From: Alistipes communis | GTDB lineage: Bacteria; Bacteroidota; Bacteroidia; Bacteroidales; Rikenellaceae | Reading direction: 5' to 3' | DNA length: 64,000 nt | Assembly: GCF_006542665.1 (NCBI RefSeq) | Contig: NZ_AP019735.1 | Span: 1,550,001-1,614,000 of the forward strand | The notes under the pieces: model-generated | The model's database searches: none | Seen by the model: only the letters and a program-made list of their open reading frames with translations | What the model was told of the DNA's origin: nothing | Translations under genes and position numbers: made by a program | Shown here: piece after piece, positions 16,329 to 25,114 of the stretch | How positions within the stretch are numbered: position 1 is the first letter of the stretch | Layout of the letters: every line of letters starts with the position of its first letter

Positions 16329-17684
16329 ATGGCAAAAGAGGGTAATTTATTGATCGTGGATGACAACAGCAGCATTCTGGGTGCTTTGCGGCTGTTGCTG
16401 GAGCGTCATTTTGCGAAGGTGACGACGTTGACTTCGCCCAAACTGCTCGATACCGTGCTGCGCGGCGAGGCGGTGGACGCCGTGCTGCTCGACATGAATT
16501 TCACGGCCGGCGTCAACAACGGCAACGAGGGCATCTACTGGCTGCGGCGGATCCGCGACATACGTCCCGACGTGAAGGTCGTTCTCTTTACGGCCTATGC
16601 CGATGTCGATCTGGCAGTGCGGTCCATGCGCGACGGTGCGGTCGATTTCGTGGTCAAGCCCTGGGATAATGAGCGGCTGGTCGCCTCGCTGCGCAACGCC
16701 TGCGAGCTGGCCCGTTCGCAGCGCGAGGTGAAACGGCTGCGGGAGATCCGGCGCGAACTGACGGTCGACGAGACGATGTTCTGGGGAACGAGTCCTGCGA
16801 TGGAACGTATCCGCGAGATCGTCGAAAAGGTCGCGGCGACCGATGCCAATATCCTCATTACGGGGGAAAACGGTACGGGCAAGGAGATGCTGGCGCGCGA
16901 GATCCACCGCCGCTCGCATCGCAGTGGCGGTCCGATGGTGGCCGTGGATATGGGTGCCGTGCCGGAGACGCTGTTCGAAAGCGAACTGTTCGGCCACGTG
17001 AAGGGTGCCTTCACCGATGCGCGCACCGACCGTGCCGGAAAGTTCGAGGTCGCCGACGGCGGTACGCTCTTCCTCGATGAGATCGGCAACCTGCCGCTGC
17101 ATCTGCAACCGAAACTGCTGACGGCGCTGCAAAGCGGCGCGATCGTCCGCGTGGGCAGCAATCTGCCCGTGAAGGTCGACTGCCGGCTCATCTCGGCGAC
17201 CAACCGCGATCTGTTCGGGATGACGGCCGGAGGCTCGTTCCGCGAAGACCTGCTCTACCGTATCAATACCATTCACATCGATCTGCCGCCCCTGCGCCAA
17301 CGCCGCGAGGATATTCTGTTGCTGGCGCGGACGTTTCTCGTGCGTTATGCCGGCAAGTACCGGAAACCGATCCGCGATTTCGATGCGGCGGCTCAGCACG
17401 AGTTGGTCGCTCATGCGTGGGCGGGCAATATCCGCGAGTTGCAGCATACCGTCGAGAAGGCGGTTATCCTGTGCGACGGAACGGAAATATCGCCGGCGAC
17501 GCTGCTGTTGCGCCCCGTCGCGCAGGGGCCGTCGCCCGCGGCGTTCACCACCTTCGAAGAGATGGAGCGTGCGATGATCGAACAGGCGATGGAACGCCAC
17601 GGCGGCAATCTCTCGGCCGTAGCGCAGCAGTTGGGGGTCACGCGGCAGACGCTCTATAACAAAATCAAACGCTACGGCTTATGA
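16329..17684 (+). CDS. NtrC-family sigma-54-dependent response regulator
   Basis: 451-residue three-domain regulator. The receiver domain has phosphoacceptor Asp55 in VLLDMNF. The AAA+ domain has Walker A GENGTGKE (179-186), the sigma-54 contact loop GAFTDA (226-231, from the family GAFTGA) and the Walker B-type stretch GGTLFLDEIGNLPL. The C-terminal Fis-type helix-turn-helix ends LGVTRQTLYNKIKRYGL. The start is ATG 16329 (MAKEGNLLIVDDNSS). Its stop overlaps the start of the histidine kinase by 4 bp. It lies divergently from an operon with a sigma-54 promoter and paired upstream sites, so direct activation of the efflux genes is inferred. Confidence 0.96.
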   Translation: MAKEGNLLIVDDNSSILGALRLLLERHFAKVTTLTSPKLLDTVLRGEAVDAVLLDMNFTAGVNNGNEGIYWLRRIRDIRPDVKVVLFTAYADVDLAVRSMRDGAVDFVVKPWDNERLVASLRNACELARSQREVKRLREIRRELTVDETMFWGTSPAMERIREIVEKVAATDANILITGENGTGKEMLAREIHRRSHRSGGPMVAVDMGAVPETLFESELFGHVKGAFTDARTDRAGKFEVADGGTLFLDEIGNLPLHLQPKLLTALQSGAIVRVGSNLPVKVDCRLISATNRDLFGMTAGGSFREDLLYRINTIHIDLPPLRQRREDILLLARTFLVRYAGKYRKPIRDFDAAAQHELVAHAWAGNIRELQHTVEKAVILCDGTEISPATLLLRPVAQGPSPAAFTTFEEMERAMIEQAMERHGGNLSAVAQQLGVTRQTLYNKIKRYGL

Positions 17685-18979
17685 AATACGGTGGCGATCT
17701 CTTCCGTCTGGTATCCCACGTCGTCGTGCTGATCGCCGTGACGGCCGCTGCCGCTGCGTTGTCGGCGGCGGGGCGTTATGCCTTCGCCCTGCTGCTTCTG
17801 CCGTTCGGCGGCATCGCGGTCTACCGGCTCGTGCGGTTGTACGACGCGTCGATGCGCCGTGTGACCTTTCTGCTCGATGCCGTCGAAAACAACGATCTGA
17901 ATTTCCGTTTCTGCGAGGGTGCGGCCTCCGGCGGCGAACGGGCGCTCAACGTGGCGTTGAACCGTATCCGCGAGATCATCGTGCGGGCCAAGCTGCGTGC
18001 CGAGGAACGCGAGCGCTATTACAGGCTCATCATGGAGTGCGCCCGCACGGGGCTGCTGACCGTCGACGACAGGGGCAGCGTCTACCAGGTCAACGACGAG
18101 GCGCTGCGTATCTTCGGTCTGCCGCGGATGACGCATGTGCGGCAGGTGGAGCCGCTGTTGCCCGAAGCCTGTCGCGCGCTGACGGCGATCCGTTCCGGCG
18201 AGCGTCTGCGCGTGCGGTGCCGGACCGAAAGCGGCGAGGTCAATCTGTCGTTGACCTGTTCGGAGATCACGCTCGACCGGCGGCATCTTCGCGTCGTGGC
18301 CGTGAGCGACATCGACGACTATCTGAGTGCGGTGCAGGTCGAGTCGTGGAGCAAGCTCACCCGGATTCTGACGCACGAGATCATGAACTCGCTGGCGCCC
18401 ATCACCTCGCTGAGCGATACGCTGCTGCATCTCGGCCGGCGGCTGGATGCCGATGTGGAGCGCGGGTTGGATACGATCTCTTCGACGAGCCGCCGTCTGA
18501 CGGCTTTCGTCGAGACGTTCCGGCGTTTCACACGTATTCCCGAACCTCGGAAATCGGCATTCGAGGTGCGCGGGATGCTCGAACGGGCCGTCATGCTGGC
18601 AGGGGTTTCCGATGTGGTGCGGCTCGACGTCGAACCGTCGCAGATGCTGATCTACGCGGACGAGGGGCTGGTCGAACAGGTGGCGGTGAACCTGTTGAAG
18701 AATGCCCGCGAAGCAGCGGAGGGGCTCTCCGATGGCCGCATCGAGGTCGTGGCGCGCATTTCGGCCGACGAAACCGTGCGGATCGACTTCGGCGACAACG
18801 GCGCCGCCATTCCCGCCGAAGTCTCCGACAATATCTTCACGCCCTTCTTCACGACCAAGTCCGACGGGTCGGGGATCGGATTGAGCGTATCGCGGCGCAT
18901 CATGCAGCTGCACGGCGGATCGCTGCGCCTGACCTCCAATGTCGACGGCAAGGTGACGTTTACGCTCTTTTTCGCATGA
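17681..18979 (+). CDS. sensor histidine kinase, partner of the NtrC-type regulator
   Basis: 432-residue membrane kinase. Two N-terminal hydrophobic helices (about residues 9-48) separated by only a few residues leave almost no periplasmic sensor, so the stimulus may be sensed in the membrane or cytoplasm. A HAMP-like linker and a PAS-like region (about 105-215) follow. The phosphoacceptor is His232 in ILTHEIMNSLAP. The ATPase domain has N-box NLLKNAREA, G1 DFGDNGAAIP and G2 GSGIGLSVSRRI. ATG overlaps the regulator stop (ATGA), so the pair is translationally coupled. Membrane or envelope stress sensing is inferred from the efflux context only. Confidence 0.95.
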   Translation: MKYGGDLFRLVSHVVVLIAVTAAAAALSAAGRYAFALLLLPFGGIAVYRLVRLYDASMRRVTFLLDAVENNDLNFRFCEGAASGGERALNVALNRIREIIVRAKLRAEERERYYRLIMECARTGLLTVDDRGSVYQVNDEALRIFGLPRMTHVRQVEPLLPEACRALTAIRSGERLRVRCRTESGEVNLSLTCSEITLDRRHLRVVAVSDIDDYLSAVQVESWSKLTRILTHEIMNSLAPITSLSDTLLHLGRRLDADVERGLDTISSTSRRLTAFVETFRRFTRIPEPRKSAFEVRGMLERAVMLAGVSDVVRLDVEPSQMLIYADEGLVEQVAVNLLKNAREAAEGLSDGRIEVVARISADETVRIDFGDNGAAIPAEVSDNIFTPFFTTKSDGSGIGLSVSRRIMQLHGGSLRLTSNVDGKVTFTLFFA

Positions 18980-19186
18980 TCGTTCGGAGGCGGGCGGGAT
19001 GGAGTCTCCCGAAGAAGACGAACGGCCGGAGCCTCCGGCCGCTCGTCCTGGCGGATGGGGGGCGCGCCGCGCCTCTCTTCGAATGTCGCGTTCGGCGAAA
19101 CGTGCTTTTCGTCGTTCCGTCTTCTGAGGCTCCGTTTGTCCGAGTCCTGCGCGGATATTCCCGTCCGACTCCCCGCACCGTCCCGC

Positions 19187-19219
19187 AAAAAATGAAAGAC
19201 GACCGCCGTAGCGATCGTC
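19187..19219 (-). terminator. terminator after tRNA-Glu
   Basis: Read on the minus strand: stem GACGATCGC, loop TACG, stem GCGGTCGTC, then TTTCATTTTTT. One pair is a U-G wobble only in the minus-strand RNA, which fixes the direction. Confidence 0.8.
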
Positions 19220-19224
19220 CTGCG

Positions 19225-19296
19225 TAGTGGATAGGGGATTCGAACCCCTATGTCATGCGTGAGAGGCATGTATCCTAACCCTTAGATGAATCCACC
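19225..19296 (-). tRNA. tRNA-Glu (anticodon CTC)
   Basis: Minus-strand cloverleaf: acceptor GGTGGAT with ATCCACT (first pair G-U), D-arm around AAGGGTTAGGATA, anticodon stem CATGC/GCATG with loop CTCTCAC, and T-arm AGGGG/CCCCT with TTCGAAT. The CTC anticodon reads GAG. CCA is not encoded. Confidence 0.95.
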
Positions 19297-19307
19297 GATT
19301 GTGGGTG

Positions 19308-19338
19308 CAAAAGTAATACATTAATCCGAATCTCCAAA
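19308..19338 (-). promoter_or_regulatory. tRNA-Glu promoter
   Basis: On the minus strand: TTTG (19338-19335), a 19-bp spacer, and TACTTTTG (19315-19308). An exact Bacteroidota promoter ending 11 bp before the tRNA. Confidence 0.85.
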
Positions 19339-19424
19339 ATTTTTCGGAAAAAATCGTCGTTCGCACCTTTTTCCCTATTATTTGTGCTACCTTTACGGGT
19401 GTTAATTTTTGAAGACCACGCCTT

Positions 19425-20150
19425 ATGAAATTACCTGCTCTCGTTCTTCTGGCGGCCTTTGCCGCGGGGATGGCCGGCTGCTGCCGGCGTGCGGCCGCGC
19501 CGCAATTCGCCGAGCGGTCGCTCGATACGGTCGTCCGGTGCGGAGCGGTGCCGTGCGATCTGTCGTACCGCTTCCTCACGATCGCCAACGCCGACCGCAG
19601 CGAGGCGCTCGCAGCCATCGAGAACGCCAACGTCAACTACTTCTTCGCACTCGAAGACTTCACGGGGACGGCCGAGGAGGCCGCACGCCGTTTTATCGAA
19701 CGGTTCGCCGCCGACAATGCCTGCGATACGCTCTACATGCCCGACATGCGCTATTCGCTCAGCGTCGCGGCCGCTCAGGCGCCGGTCGATACGCTCACGG
19801 TCTACACGATCCGCCGCGAGAGCTATACGGGCGGTGCGCACGGTATGCGCACGACCGAGTACCACAACTATTGGACGAAGGGCGGTTACGAACTCTCGCT
19901 CGGCGACCTCTTTCCGGAGGAGCAGCTTCCCCGGCTCACCGAGCGGATCAAGGCGAAGCTCCGCGAGCAGTACGGTGCCGCCGATGACGAGGAGCTCGCC
20001 CAGCGGGGATTCTTCCCCGAAACGATCGCCCCGACCGAGAATTTCGAGGTCACGCCCGAAGGGATCGTCTTCCACTACAACCCCTACGACATCGCCTGCT
20101 ATGCCATCGGCGAGGTCGACGTACCCTTTACGAAGGAGGAGTTGAAGTAA
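19425..20150 (+). CDS. DUF3298/RsiV-like lipoprotein
   Basis: 241-residue exported protein with a lipobox (GMAGC, lipidated Cys19). The C-terminal half carries the DUF3298 signature: SYTGGAHGMRTTEYHNYWTKGGYELSLGDLF, and near the end VFHYNPYDIACYAIGEVDVPF. This domain pairs with DUF4163 in RsiV-like proteins, where it forms a lysozyme-binding fold. Here no transmembrane anti-sigma part is present, so only a periplasmic or surface-anchored domain is predicted and a lysozyme-related role is speculative. xseA starts 3 bp after its stop, so they are probably co-transcribed. Confidence 0.82.
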   Translation: MKLPALVLLAAFAAGMAGCCRRAAAPQFAERSLDTVVRCGAVPCDLSYRFLTIANADRSEALAAIENANVNYFFALEDFTGTAEEAARRFIERFAADNACDTLYMPDMRYSLSVAAAQAPVDTLTVYTIRRESYTGGAHGMRTTEYHNYWTKGGYELSLGDLFPEEQLPRLTERIKAKLREQYGAADDEELAQRGFFPETIAPTENFEVTPEGIVFHYNPYDIACYAIGEVDVPFTKEELK

Positions 20151-20153
20151 CCG

Positions 20154-21407
20154 ATGATCGCTGCGCAGTACATCACGCTGTCCGAGTTGCAGCGCCGCGT
20201 GCGGCAGGCGCTCGAAGAGCGTTTCGCACTGCCGTTGTGGGTGAGTGCCGAGATCGCGGAGGTCAAGGTCAACTATTCGGGGCACTGCTACCTCGAACTG
20301 GTCGAGAAGGGGGAGGGCGACGGCGTTCCCAAAGCGCAGGCGCGCGCCGTGATCTGGCGGTCGCAGTACGCCCGCATCGCCGCCTATTTCGAGGCCGAGA
20401 CGGGGCAGCGGCTCGCCGCCGGCATGCGTATTCTGGCCAAAGCGACGGTGAACTACCACGAACTCTACGGCTTCTCGCTGCAACTGCTCGACGTCGATCC
20501 GGCCTACACGCTGGGCGACATGGAGCGGCAGCGGCAGCAGACCATCGCCCGCTTGCAGGCCGAAGGGGTGTGGGAGATGAACCGGCAGCAGGCGATGCCT
20601 GCCGTCGTGCAACGCATCGCCGTGGTGTCGAGCAGCCGTGCGGCCGGGTATCAGGATTTCTGCAACGAACTGGCTAAAAGCCCCTATCGCTTCTGTCTCA
20701 CGCTCTTCGACGCCGTCGTGCAGGGCGCGGCGGCCGAAGATTCGATCGTCGACGCGCTTAGCCGCATCGCCGCTGCCGGGGAGGCGTTCGATGCCGTGGT
20801 GATGATCCGCGGCGGCGGGTCGTCGAGCGACCTGAACTGTTTCAACGCCTATCGCCTGTGCAACCACGTGGCGCAGTTTCCGCTGCCGGTGGTGACGGGC
20901 ATCGGGCACGACAAGGATACGAGCGTCGCCGATCTGGTGGCGCATACGGCGCTCAAAACGCCGACGGCCGTGGCGGCGTGGCTCGTCGAACGGATGGCGC
21001 AGGCCGACGGCTATCTGGCGTGGGCCGGATTGCAGTTGGGAAATGCGGCGCTGGCGATCACGCATTCGGCGGCGGTCGGACTGGAACGGCTCGGCGCGGC
21101 TCTCGCACAGCAGAGCCAGCGGTTGTTGCAGGAGGGGCGGAGCCGCCTCGACCGGGCGGAAGAGACGCTACTCGCGGCTCCGGCCGATCTGCTGCGCGGG
21201 CACGACCGCCGGCTCGCGGCCGCTTCGGAGCTGCTGCTGAGCTACTCGGTCGAACGGGTGCTGCGGCGCGGGTTCGCCGTCGTCCGCCGCGGCGGCGAAG
21301 CGTTGCGCAGCGCCGAGGGGCTCTCGCCGGGCGACCGGCTCGACATTACGCTGGCCGACGGCGAAGTGCAGGCCGCGGTGGTCGCATGTACGAAGAAAAA
21401 ACGATAG
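20154..21407 (+). CDS. xseA: exodeoxyribonuclease VII large subunit
   Basis: 417-residue catalytic subunit of exonuclease VII, which degrades single-stranded DNA in both directions. N-terminal OB-fold (YITLSELQRRVRQALEERF... WVSAEIAEVKVNYSGHCYLEL), then the catalytic domain with IAVVSSSRAAGYQDF, VVMIRGGGSSSDL near residues 203-221 and PVVTGIGHDKDTSVADLVAHTALKTPTA. The long alpha-helical segment and the C-terminal barrel (LRRGFAVVRRGG) complete the family layout. The small subunit gene follows after 4 bp. Confidence 0.96.
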   Translation: MIAAQYITLSELQRRVRQALEERFALPLWVSAEIAEVKVNYSGHCYLELVEKGEGDGVPKAQARAVIWRSQYARIAAYFEAETGQRLAAGMRILAKATVNYHELYGFSLQLLDVDPAYTLGDMERQRQQTIARLQAEGVWEMNRQQAMPAVVQRIAVVSSSRAAGYQDFCNELAKSPYRFCLTLFDAVVQGAAAEDSIVDALSRIAAAGEAFDAVVMIRGGGSSSDLNCFNAYRLCNHVAQFPLPVVTGIGHDKDTSVADLVAHTALKTPTAVAAWLVERMAQADGYLAWAGLQLGNAALAITHSAAVGLERLGAALAQQSQRLLQEGRSRLDRAEETLLAAPADLLRGHDRRLAAASELLLSYSVERVLRRGFAVVRRGGEALRSAEGLSPGDRLDITLADGEVQAAVVACTKKKR

Positions 21408-21411
21408 AACG

Positions 21412-21603
21412 ATGGATAAAAAGGAACTCACCTATGACGAAGCGATGGCCGAGATCGAGGCCATCCTCGCCAAATTCCGCAACGAGGAGATGTCGGTCGA
21501 CGCGCTGGCCGCCGAGGTCAGGCGCGCCACGACGCTCATCGCCTTCTGCCGCAAACGGCTCTTGAAGGCCGAGTCCGACGTGAAAAAGATCACCGGAGAA
21601 TGA
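21412..21603 (+). CDS. xseB: exodeoxyribonuclease VII small subunit
   Basis: 63-residue helical protein that binds along the large-subunit stalk of exonuclease VII. It matches XseB: LTYDEAMAEIEAILAKFRNEEMSVDALAAEV followed by ATTLIAFCRKRL. Size is normal for Bacteroidota. It starts 4 bp after xseA, and its stop overlaps the start of the methyltransferase (ATGA at 21600). Confidence 0.93.
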   Translation: MDKKELTYDEAMAEIEAILAKFRNEEMSVDALAAEVRRATTLIAFCRKRLLKAESDVKKITGE

Positions 21604-22364
21604 AGCGGCTGATCCGTTGGGCGCTCAACCATGTGCCGCGGCCCCTCCTGCAACGCCTTGCAGGGTGGGCGGTGCCGGTCGCGGGCCTTTTCTACGTGGG
21701 GCGCGGCCGCGAATGCCCCGTGTGCGGTGCGCGCCGTCGTCGGTTCCTGCCCTACGGCTACGTCGCGCCGCGTGCCGATGCGCTCTGTCCGTCGTGCCTG
21801 TCGTTGGAGCGGCACCGGCTGCTGTGGCTCTACCTCACGCGCGAAACCGATCTGCTGCGCCGGCCGCAGCGGATCCTGCATATCGCCCCCGAAGTCTGTC
21901 TGATGAAGCGGCTGCGGCACAGGGCGGCCGACTATACGACGGCCGATTTGGAGAGCCCGCTGGCCGAACTGCATTTCGACGTGTTGCGAATCCCTCTTCC
22001 CGATGCCTCCTACGACGTGCTGATCTGCAACCATCTGCTCGAACACGTCGCCGACGACCGCCGTGCGCTCGGCGAGTTCTACCGCATCCTGCGTCCGGGC
22101 GGCTGGGGCATCCTGCTCTCGCCCGTCGACCGGTCGCGCGCTGCGACCTTCGAGGACGATTCGATCACCGATCCGGCGGAGCGCACCCGTATTTTCGGGC
22201 AGTACGACCATCGGCGCATCTATGGCCGCGACTACGGCGGGCGGTTGCGCGAAGCGGGGTTCGAAGTTCGTGAGATCGACTATGCGGCCCGTTTCAGCGC
22301 GGAGGAGCGGCGGCGCTACGCACTGCCCGACGACTGGATCTACGTCGTGCGCAGGCCCCTTTGA
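21600..22364 (+). CDS. class I SAM-dependent methyltransferase with N-terminal zinc ribbon
   Basis: 254-residue protein. An N-terminal CPVCGARRR...CPSCLSLERHR pair of CxxC knuckles (about residues 40-75) would bind one zinc. The methyltransferase domain follows, with the SAM loop replaced by the short ILHIAPEVCLMKRL and then YDVLICNHLLEHVADDRRALGEFYRILRPGGWGILLSP. This matches the Methyltransf_11 group. The stop of xseB overlaps its ATG, so it shares the exonuclease VII transcript, but no functional link is known. The substrate is unknown. A strong hairpin terminator follows at 22387-22433. Confidence 0.85.
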   Translation: MKRLIRWALNHVPRPLLQRLAGWAVPVAGLFYVGRGRECPVCGARRRRFLPYGYVAPRADALCPSCLSLERHRLLWLYLTRETDLLRRPQRILHIAPEVCLMKRLRHRAADYTTADLESPLAELHFDVLRIPLPDASYDVLICNHLLEHVADDRRALGEFYRILRPGGWGILLSPVDRSRAATFEDDSITDPAERTRIFGQYDHRRIYGRDYGGRLREAGFEVREIDYAARFSAEERRRYALPDDWIYVVRRPL

Positions 22365-22386
22365 CGGAGCGGTTCGTTCCGGTTCG

Positions 22387-22433
22387 CCGCGGCCGTCGGG
22401 ACAGGCACCCGACGGCCGCGGCCGCTCTCTTGT
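22387..22433 (+). terminator. terminator after the xseAB-methyltransferase operon
   Basis: Perfect 14-bp stem CCGCGGCCGTCGGG / CCCGACGGCCGCGG with a 7-nt loop, followed by CCGCTCTCTTGT. The T-run is weak but the stem is very stable. Confidence 0.7.
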
Positions 22434-22534
22434 CGGACGACACCGAATGAACGTATGGCTCGAAAAGTCCGTATGTCTTATTTCTACGCTCGAATGGAAT
22501 AATTTACCCCCCCCCGATTTTTTTGCGGAAAAAG

Positions 22535-22566
22535 TTGCAGAATCGGGAAATTGTTTCGTATATTTG
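22535..22566 (+). promoter_or_regulatory. promoter of the LRR protein operon
   Basis: TTG at 22535-22537, 21-bp spacer, TATATTTG at 22559-22566. Transcription would start near 22573, leaving a leader of about 185 nt. The leader contains two hairpins: GGGGCCGA/TCGGCCCC (about 22637-22666) and CCCC/GGGG (about 22674-22694). The rest of the 22365-22757 gap holds the terminator above and a run of ten C near 22506. Confidence 0.7.
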
Positions 22567-22757
22567 TGATAACCAACCCAAAACCACCCTCTCTGATGGA
22601 ACGATCACGCCGACGTGTATTGTCTCCGATGCCGATGGGGCCGATCCGGCGATCGGGTCGGCCCCGGCACCTTCCCCCGCTTTCGGAGGGGCGGAACCCT
22701 TTCGCTGCCGTGTTTCCCGCGGCGGATCGTGCTGCGAACTCCCTGAATCCATAGCCT

Positions 22758-23618
22758 ATGAAACCTTATTTCTCTTGGAAAACCCTCTGCTTGCTGTTGT
22801 GTCTGGCGCTGCTTGCCGGCTGTTCCGACGACGACGAACAGCCCGATCCTCAGTTGCCGCCGCTCGTCTGGCCCGACGACGTGGCTACGGCGATTCCCGA
22901 CGAGGGGTTTCGTGAATACTGTCTGGAACGGTATGACAGGGACAAGGACGGCCGTCTGTCGAAGGACGAGGTGCTGGCTGTTAAGAAAATGATCCATTTT
23001 CCCGATGTGTCGGGCCGTTTTTTGTCGTTAGAGGGGATCGAATATTTCAGCAATCTTGAGAATTTTGCTTGGGAGTACAGTGGTCCGAAAGAGATCGATC
23101 TGCGTTACAACTCCCGGCTGCAAAAGATTTCATGTCTGTATAATTCGAATTTAATCAGGTTCCGCGGGCCGGTCGGTTATACTCCACTTGAAATTGAGCT
23201 TTATTCGTTGTTCAATTTGGAAGAACTGGATCTTTCGGGATGCGGGAATGTACAGGAATTGCGGCTTTTCGTCGATTCGTTTTCCGAGGTGAAATTGAGC
23301 TCTGTCAATCTGCCTGATCCTTCGCACTTGCAATATCTGGCGTTTGCGGCTGCCAATGCCGGCTGCTATGATGCGTTGCTCGCCGACGGAGCCAATCTGA
23401 AGAAGCTCTATTACAATTTTTATCCGAGTGAAGTACTCGATCTGAGCCATTGTCCGAAACTGGCAGACCTTATCATACACGTTCGTGCCGGATCGGAGCT
23501 TAAAAAGATTCGCATGCACAAAAATGCACCGATAGCAATATACGGTGGGGGCATCGACATCCGCGATGAAAAGGGAAACGATTGCTCTTTCAGTGTAGAA
23601 ATCGAATATGTCGAATAA
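22758..23618 (+). CDS. lipoprotein with EF-hand and leucine-rich-repeat-like region
   Basis: 286-residue lipoprotein. The lipobox LLAGC puts the lipidated Cys at residue 22, followed by SDDDE, the acidic pattern that favours surface export of Bacteroidota lipoproteins. An EF-hand loop DRDKDGRLSKDE lies at residues 60-71 in the context AIPDEGFREYCLERY. Degenerate leucine-rich repeats follow (FNLEELDLSGCGNVQELRL, EVLDLSHCPKLADLII). It has the same layout as the next gene, 16 bp downstream, so the two are paralogues in an operon. Base composition is visibly more AT-rich than the neighbours. Ligand unknown. Confidence 0.8.
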   Translation: MKPYFSWKTLCLLLCLALLAGCSDDDEQPDPQLPPLVWPDDVATAIPDEGFREYCLERYDRDKDGRLSKDEVLAVKKMIHFPDVSGRFLSLEGIEYFSNLENFAWEYSGPKEIDLRYNSRLQKISCLYNSNLIRFRGPVGYTPLEIELYSLFNLEELDLSGCGNVQELRLFVDSFSEVKLSSVNLPDPSHLQYLAFAAANAGCYDALLADGANLKKLYYNFYPSEVLDLSHCPKLADLIIHVRAGSELKKIRMHKNAPIAIYGGGIDIRDEKGNDCSFSVEIEYVE

Positions 23619-23634
23619 ATCAAATCGCGCGACC

Positions 23635-24951
23635 ATGAAAAAGAGAAGTATCCTGCTGTCGGGCCTTTTCGTGTTGACGATGTGCCTGGCCGGTTACGCC
23701 GCCGCCGATTATCCGCCGAATGTGGCCGATGCGATCCCCGACAGGGAGTTCCGGACGCTGTGTCTGCGCATTGCCGACACCGATGGCGACGGCGCGATTT
23801 CGCGCGAGGAGGCGCTGGCCGTGACCAAGATCCGCTGTCCGTCATATAAGACTTATGGGAAGACGATATCGAGCCTCGAAGGATTGCACTATTTCGCCAA
23901 CCTCGAAACGTTGGATTGTTCCAGTCAAAATCTCACCTCGCTCGATGCGGGCGGCTGTTCGGCGCTCGAATTGCTCATATGCGAGACCTGTGAGCTGGAA
24001 TGTTTACGGTTGCCGCGCACCGCGGCACTGAAAAAACTCGATTGCAGTTCCAACCGGCTTGCGTCGCTCGATGTAAGCGGATGTCCGGCGTTGAGAAGGT
24101 TGACGTGCTACGATAACCCTTTTACCGAGCTGAATGTCGATGCCTGTCCCGATTTGGAGTTACTCGACTGTTCCTGCCTCGTCACGTCGGATCTGCGTCA
24201 TCATGAGAAATTGTATGAACTGCATTGTGGGGGATTGCCTTGTGTCCGGCTCGACCTGTCGGAGTTCAAGCAACTGAGTCATTTATCGATCACTCACAGT
24301 CGGATCTCTGAGATTGTGTTCGGGGACTCGGATCTGCTTATATCGTTTGCGTTGAACGACGTAGATTTCACCTCGCTCGATTTGAGCGGCTGCCATCAAT
24401 TGATGTATCTGACCTTGACCGACATGCCGTTGAGAGAATTGACATTGCCCGAAACCGAGTTGTCGAGTGTGGAACTCCGTAAACTCCCGCTCGAACGGTT
24501 GGAGGTGAAGGGGTATGTCAAGATTGGGAAGCTGGCTGTTTCCGATTGCGGCCGCTTGAAGTGCATCGATGGGTCGGGACAGGTGATGAACTTTGATTGC
24601 TGTAACTGCTCGAACCTTACAATGCTGAATATGGATGCGTTCCGCTATGTGGGAGATTTCCGGTGCACCGGAACGGCGCTTACGTCGCTCGACTTTTCTC
24701 GATGCAACGGGAACCGATATGCAGAAATAGATTGCAGCGACAACCGGTTGACGACGCTTGTACTTCCGCCGGAGATCTATACGCTCTCTTGTCAGGGCAA
24801 CCTGCTCGAAGAGTTGGATATTTCTGGATGCAGCATCAACTGGATCGAGTGTCGCCCGATGGAGACATTGCGCAGGATTCGGTTGCGGCGCGATCAGAAT
24901 AACTACCGGCTCGGTGGTACCAAAGGAATCGAATTGGTCTACGTCGACTGA
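23635..24951 (+). CDS. secreted EF-hand/leucine-rich-repeat protein
   Basis: 438-residue exported protein with a signal peptide (MKKRSILLSGLFVLTMCLAGYAAA; no clear lipobox). EF-hand loop DTDGDGAISREE at residues 48-59 follows PDREFRTLCLRIA, as in the preceding paralogue. Then come about a dozen leucine-rich repeats of roughly 21 residues of the type LDCSSNRLASLDVSGCPALRRL, which continue nearly to the C-terminus. Such repeats form curved solenoids used for protein or glycan binding, so a surface or host-contact role is possible. The ATG at 23635 is preferred over 23608 because it directly begins the signal peptide. The C-terminus carries no obvious sorting domain. Confidence 0.82.
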   Translation: MKKRSILLSGLFVLTMCLAGYAAADYPPNVADAIPDREFRTLCLRIADTDGDGAISREEALAVTKIRCPSYKTYGKTISSLEGLHYFANLETLDCSSQNLTSLDAGGCSALELLICETCELECLRLPRTAALKKLDCSSNRLASLDVSGCPALRRLTCYDNPFTELNVDACPDLELLDCSCLVTSDLRHHEKLYELHCGGLPCVRLDLSEFKQLSHLSITHSRISEIVFGDSDLLISFALNDVDFTSLDLSGCHQLMYLTLTDMPLRELTLPETELSSVELRKLPLERLEVKGYVKIGKLAVSDCGRLKCIDGSGQVMNFDCCNCSNLTMLNMDAFRYVGDFRCTGTALTSLDFSRCNGNRYAEIDCSDNRLTTLVLPPEIYTLSCQGNLLEELDISGCSINWIECRPMETLRRIRLRRDQNNYRLGGTKGIELVYVD

Positions 24952-24983
24952 TCCGGCAGGAGTGCGTCGCCGGATTGCAGAAT

Positions 24984-25027
24984 TTCGGGCGTCGGCTTGC
25001 GCGCCGGCGTACAAGCCGACGCCCGAA
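24984..25027. terminator. hairpin between the LRR operon and folE
   Basis: Perfect 16-bp stem (TTCGGGCGTCGGCTTG with its complement) and a 12-nt loop, between convergent genes. The T-runs on both sides are poor, so termination efficiency is uncertain. Confidence 0.65.
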
Positions 25028-25114
25028 AGTTTCAGCCTTCGGGGCGGATTGCGTTGAGGCAGGGGGCGTCCGGGCGGAGCGGTTTCGCGTCGCGGCCGCT
25101 CCGTCGGCGGGGCG

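Noticed and set aside
19010..19045. GC-rich palindrome (CGGCCGG...CCGGCCG) after the histidine kinase as a terminator
   Set aside because: No T-run on either strand; left as an unexplained hairpin in a 245-bp gap that holds nothing else besides the tRNA terminator.
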